Source: an uncultured Phascolarctobacterium sp. (GTDB lineage Bacteria; Bacillota; Negativicutes; Acidaminococcales; Acidaminococcaceae). From it: a stretch of 64,000 nt of DNA. The notes under the pieces were generated by a model. That model made no database searches. It saw only the letters and a program-made list of their open reading frames with translations, and was not told the origin of the DNA. The stretch covers positions 1 to 64,000 of the forward strand of contig CAAEPE010000009.1 of the NCBI GenBank assembly GCA_900757795.1, in the 5' to 3' direction. The position numbers were made by a program, and so were the translations under genes. Shown piece after piece: positions 1 through 7,217 of the stretch. How positions within the stretch are numbered: the first letter of the stretch is position 1; every line of letters begins with the position of its first letter.

Positions 1-237
1 GTTAGCGCCTTTTGCCATTGCTTTTGCAACGATTTGAGCCATTTCATAACGGGTCATCAGTTTGTCGCCGCCAAAAGTGGTGTCGCCATAACCTTCGATA
101 ACGCCAGCAGCAGCCAATTTGGAGATGCTGTCATAAGCCCAGTGGCCAGCAGGAACATCAGAGAACGGATTTGCAGCATAAGCGCTAGCAGTTACGCCAA
201 GAGCCATAGCCATTGCGAGTACTAAGGATTTTTTCAT
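1..237 (-). CDS. S-layer-homology outer-membrane protein (OmpM-like), N-terminal part
   Basis: The first 79 codons of a gene that runs off the left edge. The protein starts with a signal peptide (MKKSLVLAMAMALG, cleavage probably after SAYA). An S-layer homology domain follows directly, with the typical FSDVPAGHWAYD opening and a later TRYEMAQIVAKA segment. In Negativicutes this order, signal peptide then SLH then beta-barrel, is that of OmpM, which ties the outer membrane to peptidoglycan. The barrel lies outside the window, so the family call rests on the N-terminus only. The ATG is set by a GAGGAGG ribosome-binding site a few bases upstream. The gene has a strong promoter and an unusually long leader. 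Confidence 0.85.
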   Translation of the reverse strand, partial: MKKSLVLAMAMALGVTASAYAANPFSDVPAGHWAYDSISKLAAAGVIEGYGDTTFGGDKLMTRYEMAQIVAKAMAKGAN

Positions 238-441
238 TATAATTTCCTCCTCTTCATGAGAGATATTTATTTATTATAAAATCTCCTTGCAGAGGCTCAC
301 ATTCCGCAGACCGGTACGAGTTGCCTTGTTTCCTCTACCAAGCGGAGCATTACCAATGCCTTAGAAATTTTATAATAGCGGGGTGAAAGCGATTAGCCAT
401 ATACGTGCCTAATGTATACGGTATTCTAATTCGCTAGGGTT

Positions 442-470
442 ATTGTATATTATTTTGACCGGCAAGTCAA
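442..470 (-). promoter_or_regulatory. Promoter of the ompM-like gene
   Basis: On the minus strand TTGACT (470-465) and TACAAT (447-442) are 17 bp apart, a near-consensus housekeeping promoter. Transcription would start near 435. This leaves a leader of roughly 195 bases before the ATG at 237, with no open frame that I could recognise in it. Confidence 0.75.
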
Positions 471-520
471 GCTGATTTTCAGAAAATTTCTGTATGTCTT
501 ATCATTTGTAACAGTTTTGC

Positions 521-685
521 TTATAAACGATTGTAATTTTTTTTATTTGTAACGCGTTCCCAAATCAAAGCTTCGTTATCTGCAGCAAATTCTTTCAAAT
601 CATCTATTTCAGTTGGAGAAAATCCTTCTGTATTTACCACATCTAAATCGGATAAAAACGTTTGTAAAACAGAAAATTTTCTCTC
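521..685 (-). pseudogene. Unidentified gene remnant (C-terminal fragment)
   Basis: An open minus-strand stretch of 54 codons plus stop, preceded by an in-frame TAG. It has no convincing start codon or ribosome-binding site. The peptide reads like the end of a real protein, with a segment GFSPTEIDDLKEFAADNEAL followed by IWERVTNKKNYNRL. I do not recognise the family. Composition is more AT-rich than its neighbours. It is probably a decayed gene end stranded between the ompM and thi promoters; chance coding cannot be excluded. Confidence 0.35.
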
Positions 686-707
686 CTACATTTTCCTTAC
701 TTTTTTC

Positions 708-736
708 TTGACAACGTGCCTATCGCTTACTATACT
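708..736 (+). promoter_or_regulatory. Promoter of the thiSFGH-tenI operon
   Basis: TTGACA (708-713) and TATACT (731-736) with a 17-bp spacer, close to the sigma-A consensus. The start would be near 743, giving a leader of about 107 bases that contains the attenuator-like hairpin at 776-827. Confidence 0.85.
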
Positions 737-775
737 AAAAACAAATTCATAACAATTTTTAGAGTGAGTGCTTAT

Positions 776-827
776 AGCTCATGAAGGGGTACACCACCGC
801 GGGTGTAGTTTCTTCATGAGCTTTTTT
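776..827 (+). promoter_or_regulatory. Leader terminator / probable attenuator ahead of thiS
   Basis: AGCTCATGAAG (776-786) pairs perfectly with CTTCATGAGCT (812-822) and is followed by six T. Inside, TACACC (790-795) pairs with GGTGTA (802-807) around an ACCGCG loop. This intrinsic terminator lies between the promoter and thiS, so the operon is read only if it is bypassed. The 5' arm can also pair weakly with TGAG just upstream, a possible antiterminator. No TPP-riboswitch landmark (CUGAGA, ACCUGAU core) is present. I recall a candidate RNA motif found upstream of thiS in Rfam but cannot confirm a match. Confidence 0.75.
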
Positions 828-849
828 GTTGGCACGGAAAGGAAAAGCT

Positions 850-1044
850 ATGCTTCTTAACGGAAATTTTTATAATTTGATCGAGCCTATAAGCCTGCCG
901 GTGCTTTTACGGCGTCTAGCCTACCAACCGCAGCTGGTGGCAGTGGAGCTTAACGGCAAAATTATCAAGCGTGCTGATTTTGCAGCTGTTATTGTTAAAG
1001 CTGACGACAAGCTGGAAATCGTCAGCTTTGTAGGAGGCGGCTAA
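850..1044 (+). CDS. thiS: ThiS sulfur-carrier protein
   Basis: A 64-residue ubiquitin-like protein ending in the diagnostic Gly-Gly (SFVGGG). Its C-terminus is adenylated by ThiF and then carries the thiocarboxylate sulfur used by ThiG to build the thiamin thiazole ring. An in-frame TTG at 826 falls inside the terminator T-run. I therefore chose the ATG at 850, which follows an AAAGGA ribosome-binding site. It is the first gene of the operon, and thiF begins one base after its stop. Confidence 0.92.
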   Translation: MLLNGNFYNLIEPISLPVLLRRLAYQPQLVAVELNGKIIKRADFAAVIVKADDKLEIVSFVGGG

Positions 1045-1045
1045 G

Positions 1046-1690
1046 ATGTTTACACAGGAAGAATTAACAAACGTCCTGCAAAAGGGGCTTGACGCTAAAC
1101 AGCGTCAGCTTTTGCAGCAAGCACACGTCGCCATAGCAGGGTTGGGCGGCTTAGGCAGCAACGTCGCTGTATGGCTGGCGCGTCTTGGTATAGGTCATTT
1201 GACGCTTATTGATTTTGACAAGGTAGAATTAAGCAATTTAAACCGTCAGTATTATTTTTTGCAGGATATTGACGAATACAAGGCAACTGCACTGCAAAAG
1301 CTGCTGCGGCAGATAAATCCTTACGGCGCCTACCAAATTTATACAGAACGCCTTACAGAGAAAAATATCCCCCAACTTTTAAACGATGCCGCTATTATCT
1401 GCGAAGCGTTGGACAACGCTGCTGATAAGGCTATGCTGGCAAATACTATTCTCGCTGACTATCCCGAAAAATATTTAGTGGCGGCGTCCGGTATTGCAGG
1501 CTTTGACAGCGGCAACAAGATGCAGATACGTCAAATAAGCGACCGCTTTTTTCTCTGCGGCGACGGTCAAAGCGATTGTAATGATTTTCCCCTTTGCGGA
1601 GCCAGAGTCGGCTTGTGCGCCGCGCAACAGGCGCTGACTATCGCGCGTATTATTCTTGGCTTTACTAATACAAAAACGGAGGCAAAATAA
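1046..1690 (+). CDS. thiF: ThiS adenylyltransferase ThiF (short form)
   Basis: A 214-residue E1-like enzyme that adenylates the ThiS C-terminus. The Rossmann ATP-binding motif GLGGLGSNVAVWLARLG is near residues 32-48. It is followed by LIDFDKVELSNLNRQ, the conserved acidic and Arg/Asn/Gln nucleotide contacts. Length and gene order match the short ThiF family of anaerobes that use ThiH. The C-terminal half carries Cys residues (CGDGQSDCNDFPLCGARVGLC) that could be a metal site or the sulfur-transfer Cys. Its stop overlaps the thiG start by one base, so translation is probably coupled. Confidence 0.9.
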   Translation: MFTQEELTNVLQKGLDAKQRQLLQQAHVAIAGLGGLGSNVAVWLARLGIGHLTLIDFDKVELSNLNRQYYFLQDIDEYKATALQKLLRQINPYGAYQIYTERLTEKNIPQLLNDAAIICEALDNAADKAMLANTILADYPEKYLVAASGIAGFDSGNKMQIRQISDRFFLCGDGQSDCNDFPLCGARVGLCAAQQALTIARIILGFTNTKTEAK

Positions 1691-2454
1691 TGAAAGACAT
1701 ATTCTTTTTGGGAGAACACGCATTTAACTCCCGCTTTATTTTAGGTTCAGGCAAATATTCTCTGGAGCTTATCAAGGCTGCAGTAGAAAACGCAGAAGCA
1801 GAAATAATTACCTTGGCGCTGCGCCGTGCCAACGGCGGCGAGCTGGCAAATATTCTTGATTACATTCCGCCAAACGTCACGCTGCTGCCTAACACCTCAG
1901 GCGCGCGTACTGCCGACGAAGCAGTGCGTATTGCTCGCTTGGCAAGAGAGCTTTGCCAAACCCCCTTTATTAAAATTGAAGTTATCAAGGACAGTAAATA
2001 TCTTCTGCCGGATAACGCAGAAACAATTAAGGCTGCCGAAACTTTAGCACAGGAAGGCTTTGTTGTAATGCCTTATATGTACCCTGATTTGCAGGCTGCA
2101 CGCCAGCTGCGCGACGCGGGGGCTGCCTGCGTTATGCCGCTGGGCGCACCTATTGGCAGCAACAAAGGCTTATGCACAAGGGATTTTATCAAAATTTTAA
2201 TCGAAGAAATTGATTTGCCTGTAATCGTGGACGCAGGTATCGGCCGCCCGTCGCAGGCCTGCGAGGCCATGGAAATGGGCGCAGCAGCAGTTATGGCAAA
2301 CACCGCCCTTGCCACTGCCAAGGATTTGCCGCTAATGGCGGCAGCATTTAAAAATGCCATTAGCGCCGGCCGCCAAGCGTATTTGGCAGGCCTAGGCAGA
2401 GTTAATGACTGCGCATCGGCTTCCTCGCCGTTGACCGGCTTCTTGCGCAATTAG
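1690..2454 (+). CDS. thiG: Thiazole synthase ThiG
   Basis: A 254-residue TIM barrel that condenses deoxyxylulose 5-phosphate, dehydroglycine and ThiS thiocarboxylate into the thiazole. The N-terminal FILGSGKY and the FIKIEVIKD strand carrying the Schiff-base lysine are present. So are the phosphate-binding segments MPLGAPIGSNKG and VDAGIGRPSQA, and the AVMANTALATAKD motif. Full family length. It starts at the ATG overlapping the thiF stop (TAATG), and thiH follows after nine bases with its own GGAGG site. Confidence 0.95.
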   Translation: MKDIFFLGEHAFNSRFILGSGKYSLELIKAAVENAEAEIITLALRRANGGELANILDYIPPNVTLLPNTSGARTADEAVRIARLARELCQTPFIKIEVIKDSKYLLPDNAETIKAAETLAQEGFVVMPYMYPDLQAARQLRDAGAACVMPLGAPIGSNKGLCTRDFIKILIEEIDLPVIVDAGIGRPSQACEAMEMGAAAVMANTALATAKDLPLMAAAFKNAISAGRQAYLAGLGRVNDCASASSPLTGFLRN

Positions 2455-2463
2455 GAGGCAGCA

Positions 2464-3705
2464 ATGAACACTACTTTAGATAAACAAAATATACAGCAGG
2501 ACGATTTTTTCAACAACAGTATTTATAATAACGAAGCGGCACAATTCAGTAAGCAGCAGCTTGCCGACCACATGACCTACCAGCCGGGTATGGAGCAGCT
2601 GGACGCGCAGCTTATGCAGCAAATAATCACCGCGCGCAATAATTTTGATTACACTAAATATACTGCTGCTGACGTGCGGCAGGCTCTGGAACGCGAGCAG
2701 TGCACACCCGAGGATTTTGCAGCATTGCTATCTCCTTCCGCCTTGCCGCTGTTAGAAGAAATGGCCCAAAAAGCGCAGCAGCAGCGTCAGCGTTATTTTG
2801 GTAATTCCGTCACCTTTTTTACGCCGCTTTATATTGCCAACTACTGCGAAAATTATTGCATTTACTGTGGCTTTAACAGTCACAATAAAATTCATCGCGC
2901 CTGTTTGAATAAAACGCAGCTTATTACGGAAATGGAAAATATCGCCAAAACCGGTATGCAGGAAATTCTAATTTTAACCGGCGAAAGCCGTAAAATGTCC
3001 GATATTAAATATATCGGCGAAGCATGTAAGCTGGCGCGCAAATATTTTAAGGTTATCGGCGTAGAAATTTATCCTGTTAACAGCGACGAATACGCCTATC
3101 TGCACCGCTGCGGCGTAGATTATGTTACTGTTTTTCAAGAAACATATAACACTGGCAAATATAGCAGGCTGCACTTGGCAGGCCCAAAAAGAATTTTTCC
3201 CTATCGTTTTAATGCCCAAGAACGTGCATTGCGCGGCGGTATGCGCGGCGTAGGCTTTGCCGCGCTGCTAGGCTTGGACGATTTTCGCAAGGACGCTTTC
3301 GCTACCGGACTGCACGCTTACTATCTGCAAAAAAAATATCCTCATGCCGAAATAGGTCTCTCCTGCCCGCGTCTGCGTCCCATTATCAATAACGATAAAA
3401 TAAAGCCTCTGGACGTACACGAACGCCAGCTTTTACAAGTAGTCTGTGCCTATCGTTTATTGCTGCCGTTTGCGTCCATCACCGTTTCCAGCCGCGAATG
3501 CGCCAGAGTGCGCGACAATTTAATGCTTATCTGCGCCAACAAAATCTCTGCGGGAGTGAACACCGGCATCGGCGGTCACAGCCACAAGCAGGAGCTGGGG
3601 GACGAACAATTTACTATCGACGATAATCGTTCGCTGGCACAAATTTATGCGGATATGCAGCGCCTGCATTTGCAGCCGGTTATGGCGGAGTACATTTATG
3701 TTTGA
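2464..3705 (+). CDS. thiH: 2-iminoacetate synthase ThiH (radical SAM)
   Basis: A 413-residue radical SAM enzyme that cleaves tyrosine to p-cresol and dehydroglycine, the anaerobic source of the thiazole C-N unit. The cluster motif CENYCIYC (CxxxCxxC) is near residue 130. Sequence around GESRKMSDIKYIGEA and the C-terminal GVNTGIGGHSHKQELGDEQF match ThiH and its relative HydG. HydG usually has an extra C-terminal CxxC...C cluster, which is absent here. With thiS/F/G adjacent, ThiH is secure. The last eight bases overlap tenI. Confidence 0.93.
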   Translation: MNTTLDKQNIQQDDFFNNSIYNNEAAQFSKQQLADHMTYQPGMEQLDAQLMQQIITARNNFDYTKYTAADVRQALEREQCTPEDFAALLSPSALPLLEEMAQKAQQQRQRYFGNSVTFFTPLYIANYCENYCIYCGFNSHNKIHRACLNKTQLITEMENIAKTGMQEILILTGESRKMSDIKYIGEACKLARKYFKVIGVEIYPVNSDEYAYLHRCGVDYVTVFQETYNTGKYSRLHLAGPKRIFPYRFNAQERALRGGMRGVGFAALLGLDDFRKDAFATGLHAYYLQKKYPHAEIGLSCPRLRPIINNDKIKPLDVHERQLLQVVCAYRLLLPFASITVSSRECARVRDNLMLICANKISAGVNTGIGGHSHKQELGDEQFTIDDNRSLAQIYADMQRLHLQPVMAEYIYV

Positions 3706-4357
3706 AGAAGCAGCGCGCAGCCTTTGCGCACAAAAATATTATCAGGCAGATTGTTTCCCGCTGATTGCCGTCACCGACGCCGCCGGCTGCCCACGGCCAC
3801 TATTACAGCAGCTGGAGCGCATTGCACTAAGCGGTTACAAACCAACTGCATTACTTTTGCGTGCCAAAAATTTAACCCCAGAGGAATATTTTTTGTTGGC
3901 AAAACAAATGCTGCCTATATGTCAAAAGCAGCAGATAAAGTTAATTGTGCATACTCACCGGCAAATTGCGCGCAGGCTTGGCATAAAAAATTTACACCTG
4001 CCTTTACAGCCTTTAGCCGCCATGCCGGAAACCGACCGCAAATTTTTTTCTATCAGCACCTCGGTGCACAGCGCTCAGGAAGCACGGCAGGCTTTAAGTT
4101 TAGGCGCACATATTTTATTGGCAGGACATATCTACGCTACAGGCTGCAAGCCAAAGCTGCCCCCAAGAGGCCTGCACTTTTTGCGTAACATCTGCCAAAC
4201 GGTTTTAGAGCATAACGCGCAGCAAGCTTTACAAAATAAGCCGCCCGTTAAAATTTACGCTATCGGCGGTATAAAATTTGACTGCACGCAATGGCAGGAG
4301 CTGCAAGCAGCAGGCGCTGACGGAGCCTGCATTATGAGCGGCTATATGCAGATATAA
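3698..4357 (+). CDS. tenI: TenI-like thiazole tautomerase (ThiE/TenI superfamily)
   Basis: A 219-residue TIM-barrel protein of the thiamin-phosphate synthase superfamily. The segment around residues 130-160 (SISTSVHSAQEARQA, then GHIYATGCKPKLPPRG) resembles TenI, which aromatises the ThiG product, more than ThiE. The usual ThiE Thr/Lys phosphate loop (GPxxxTxTK) is replaced. IGGI near the C-terminus is shared by both. The ATG overlaps the thiH stop by eight bases; an earlier start inside thiH is unlikely. As last gene of a thiazole-only operon, a tautomerase role fits. A degenerate ThiE remains possible. Confidence 0.75.
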   Translation: MFEEAARSLCAQKYYQADCFPLIAVTDAAGCPRPLLQQLERIALSGYKPTALLLRAKNLTPEEYFLLAKQMLPICQKQQIKLIVHTHRQIARRLGIKNLHLPLQPLAAMPETDRKFFSISTSVHSAQEARQALSLGAHILLAGHIYATGCKPKLPPRGLHFLRNICQTVLEHNAQQALQNKPPVKIYAIGGIKFDCTQWQELQAAGADGACIMSGYMQI

Positions 4358-4361
4358 AAAT

Positions 4362-4401
4362 AACGCTGACCCTGAAAAACCAGAGTCAGCGTTTTATTTT
4401 T
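4362..4401 (+). terminator. Terminator of the thi operon
   Basis: AACGCTGAC-C-CTG pairs with CAG-A-GTCAGCGTT around an AAAAAC loop, with one internal mismatch, followed by TTATTTTT. It lies immediately after the tenI stop. Confidence 0.85.
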
Positions 4402-4462
4402 GAAAAAGGACTGCCTTTAGCCGTAGCCTCCGGCAGCCATAAAATAAGGGAAAGCGAAATTA

Positions 4463-5581
4463 TCAGTTACCGCGTACATATTCCCGCGGCACACGCGGAC
4501 TTACATTGCAGACAATTTCGTAGCAAATAGTGTCCGCCCACTCTGCTACCAGCTCCATAGGCAGCTCGCGCCCGCCAAAAACAATGACCTCACTGCCAAC
4601 ATGTACATCAGGGATATCAGTTACGTCCAACATTACTTGGTCCATACACACCTTACCCACAATGGGAGCTTGCTGACCGTTTACCAGCATATAGCCGCGA
4701 TTGGAAAGGCGGCGGCTCACACCGTCTGCATAACCAATAGGTACGGTAGCAATTACACTGGTGCGTGTGGTAGTAAAGGTTCTGCCATAACCGATAGTTT
4801 CACCGGCAGGCAAAACTTTGACAAAAGAAACCTTGGTTTTAACAGTCATTACAGGTTCAAAATTTTTGTAGCAATCAGTCATATGCGCAGGATGCAGCCC
4901 ATACAGAGTAATACCCTGACGCACCATATCCAGCTGATATTCCTGCAGCTCCGTCAGCGCCGCACTGTTGGCAATATGCCGCAGAGGAATCTGTACGCCC
5001 TCGGCTTCAATGAGACGCAAGGCCTCCTGAAAGCGGGCAAATTGATAGGCGGCGTAATGCTTATCGTCGGCATCCGCCGTAGCAAAATGAGAAAAAACGC
5101 CTTCAATGTAAATTCCCGGCAAAGATGCTGCCAGCTTAGCAAATTTTCCTGCATCACGCACATGCACGCCAATGCGGTGCATACCCGTATCAATTTTAAT
5201 ATGAATTTTAGCCTTGGTATGCTGACGCAAAGCCGCGTCGTTTAAAGCATACAGCCTTTCCTCATCAAAAACCGCGTGACTAATATCATAGCGCACACAG
5301 ATATCTGCTACCTCCGGCAGCAGCGAACCTAAAACAAGAATCGGCTGGTCAACACCTGCATCGCGCAGCCTTACTCCCTCCTGCAGAAGAGCTACTGCAA
5401 AGAAATCCGCACCGTTACGCGCCGCCTCTTGAGCTACACGCACAGCTCCATGACCATAGGCGTCAGCCTTGACTACGGCGCACAGCTTAGTGGTCGGCTT
5501 TAAATTGGCTTTAGCCGTCTGCACATTATGAGCAACGGCATCAAGATTGATTTCCGCCCACGCTCCACGTTGAATATGCAC
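4463..5581 (-). CDS. alr: Alanine racemase
   Basis: A 372-residue fold-type III PLP enzyme that makes D-alanine for peptidoglycan. AVVKADAYGHG near residue 35 carries the PLP lysine. IGYGRTF near residue 265 carries the catalytic tyrosine of the other face. KVCMDQVMLDV and the C-terminal NVSPRVPREY are typical. The start is GTG (5581-5579), supported by AGGGAGG eight bases upstream. It is last in the unit with gatCAB and a small Cys-rich gene. Confidence 0.95.
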   Translation of the reverse strand: MHIQRGAWAEINLDAVAHNVQTAKANLKPTTKLCAVVKADAYGHGAVRVAQEAARNGADFFAVALLQEGVRLRDAGVDQPILVLGSLLPEVADICVRYDISHAVFDEERLYALNDAALRQHTKAKIHIKIDTGMHRIGVHVRDAGKFAKLAASLPGIYIEGVFSHFATADADDKHYAAYQFARFQEALRLIEAEGVQIPLRHIANSAALTELQEYQLDMVRQGITLYGLHPAHMTDCYKNFEPVMTVKTKVSFVKVLPAGETIGYGRTFTTTRTSVIATVPIGYADGVSRRLSNRGYMLVNGQQAPIVGKVCMDQVMLDVTDIPDVHVGSEVIVFGGRELPMELVAEWADTICYEIVCNVSPRVPREYVRGN

Positions 5582-5624
5582 CTAACAGACCTCCCTGCAA
5601 ATTTTAAACCACAAATTTATCATT

Positions 5625-5771
5625 TTATTTCTGCTCACGTCCACAATTTTTGGCATGAGGACAGCCGCTGCAACCACCGGAGCAGCCGCCGCCAAATTTT
5701 CTGCCAAAATAGCTGCGGGCAGCAAAAACAAAGAGTACCGCCAGCAATCCGCCAACAAGATAATCAGCCAT
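5625..5771 (-). CDS. FeoB-associated Cys-rich membrane peptide
   Basis: A 48-residue protein, too short for most gene finders. One N-terminal membrane helix (YLVGGLLAVLFVFAA) is followed by basic residues and a Gly/Cys tail GGGCSGGCSGCPHAKNC. This layout is that of the small FeoB-associated Cys-rich membrane family (sometimes called FeoD/FeoB-associated), whose role in ferrous iron uptake is unclear. No feoA or feoB is near. It fills the gap between gatB (three bases away) and alr on the same strand, so it is probably co-transcribed. A candidate AAGGAG lies rather far, 15 bases, from the ATG. Confidence 0.8.
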   Translation of the reverse strand: MADYLVGGLLAVLFVFAARSYFGRKFGGGCSGGCSGCPHAKNCGREQK

Positions 5772-5774
5772 TTT

Positions 5775-7217
5775 TTAGCTCATTTTCTCCTTGAGCATCT
5801 TGGTAACCATGCCTGGATTTGCTTTGCCGCGGGATTTTTTCATAATCTGACCAACTAAGAAGCCAATAGCCTTATCCTTACCGGCTTTATAATCGGCAAC
5901 GGATTGGGGATTTTCGGCAAGAGTTTCTTCAACCAGCTTGAGAATTGCTCCCTCGTCGCTGACCTGCTCCAAGCCCAGCTTTTTAACAAGCGCTTTAGGA
6001 GCTTCGTCGTTTTTGAGCATTTCGGCAAAGACCTTTTTAGCCAGCTTACTGGAAAGCACGCCGTCCTTAATCAGGTTAACAAGCTCTGCCAAATGAGCGG
6101 GCGCAACCTTAAATTCGTTGATGGTAATGCCTTCGTTGTTCATGTAAGCAGAAACGTCGCCCAACAGCCAGTTAGCAACAGCCTTGCTGTCCTTAGCGGT
6201 TTTGACTGCTTCATCAAAATACTCAGCCATAGCTTTAGTGGAAACGATTTGAGAAGCATCGTATTCCGGCAAGCCGTGTTCTGCCATTAAGCGAGCTTGA
6301 CGCTGTGCAGGCAGCTCCGGCAGGGTTGCGCGAATACGCTCAATCCAAGCATCATCCAGCTGCACGGGAACAAGATCCGGTTCAGGGAAATAACGGTAAT
6401 CGTGCGCTTCTTCTTTGGAACGCATGGACAAGGTTACGCCGTTGCCCTCGTCCCAAGTACGGGTTTCCTGCACAACATGGCCGCCGTCCTCTAAAATTTC
6501 CTTTTGGCGTTCAACTTCATAGTTGATGGCACGCTCCAAAGCACGGAAGGAGTTGAGGTTTTTGATTTCGGCACGGGTACCGAATTCTTTGGCGCCCTCG
6601 GGCATAATGGAAATGTTAGCGTCGCAGCGCAGGCTGCCTTCCTGCATTTTGCAGTCGCAAACGTCAGTATATTCCAAAATAGCTTTCAGATTTTCCATAT
6701 AAGCGCGAGCTTCTGCAGCGCTGCGCATATCAGGCTCGGAAACAATTTCAATCAAGGGTACGCCTGCACGGTTGTAGTCAACTGCGGAAGAATCGGAAGT
6801 AGAGATAGTTGCGCCGCTGTGGTTCAGCTTGCCTGCGTCCTCCTCCATATGAATACGGGTTACGCCGATACGTTTGTGCTCGCCGTCAACTACAATATCA
6901 ATATGGCCGCCTAAGCAGATAGGTTTATCAAATTGAGAAATCTGATAGTTTTTAGACAGGTCAGGATAAAAATAGTTTTTACGGTCAAATTTATTGTATT
7001 TTTGAATGTCGCAGTTCAAAGCCAAGCCTGCTTTAATCGCGAAATCGACAACCTGCTTGTTCAGCACGGGCAGAGCGCCGGGCATACCTAAGCAAACGGG
7101 GCAGACATGAGTGTTCGGAGTGCTGCCGAATTCGGTGGAGCAGCTGCAAAAGGCTTTAGTTTTAGTTTTCAGCTCGGCATGGACTTCCAGACCGATAACA
7201 GTAATATATTTAGTCAT
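5775..7217 (-). CDS. gatB: Asp/Glu-tRNA amidotransferase subunit B
   Basis: A 480-residue subunit that binds misacylated Glu-tRNA(Gln) or Asp-tRNA(Asn) and phosphorylates the side chain for amidation. Diagnostic segments are VIGLEVHAELKTKTKAFC, CPVCLGMPGALPVLN, DLSKNYQISQFDKPI and MRSKEEAHDYRYFPEPDL. The N-terminal Cys residues (CSCS, CPVC) form the usual zinc site. The GatB/YqeY tail domain ends the protein. The start overlaps the gatA stop by one base (TAATG), so the two are probably coupled. Confidence 0.96.
   Translation of the reverse strand: MTKYITVIGLEVHAELKTKTKAFCSCSTEFGSTPNTHVCPVCLGMPGALPVLNKQVVDFAIKAGLALNCDIQKYNKFDRKNYFYPDLSKNYQISQFDKPICLGGHIDIVVDGEHKRIGVTRIHMEEDAGKLNHSGATISTSDSSAVDYNRAGVPLIEIVSEPDMRSAAEARAYMENLKAILEYTDVCDCKMQEGSLRCDANISIMPEGAKEFGTRAEIKNLNSFRALERAINYEVERQKEILEDGGHVVQETRTWDEGNGVTLSMRSKEEAHDYRYFPEPDLVPVQLDDAWIERIRATLPELPAQRQARLMAEHGLPEYDASQIVSTKAMAEYFDEAVKTAKDSKAVANWLLGDVSAYMNNEGITINEFKVAPAHLAELVNLIKDGVLSSKLAKKVFAEMLKNDEAPKALVKKLGLEQVSDEGAILKLVEETLAENPQSVADYKAGKDKAIGFLVGQIMKKSRGKANPGMVTKMLKEKMS

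Noticed and set aside
743..849. TPP riboswitch or T-box upstream of thiS
   Set aside because: No CUGAGA or ACCUGAU core, and no room for a specifier stem. The ACCGCG in the hairpin loop resembles part of a T-box but lies in the terminator apex rather than in a bulge of an antiterminator.
2464..3705. HydG rather than ThiH
   Set aside because: The C-terminal second cluster of HydG is missing and the gene sits between thiG and tenI.
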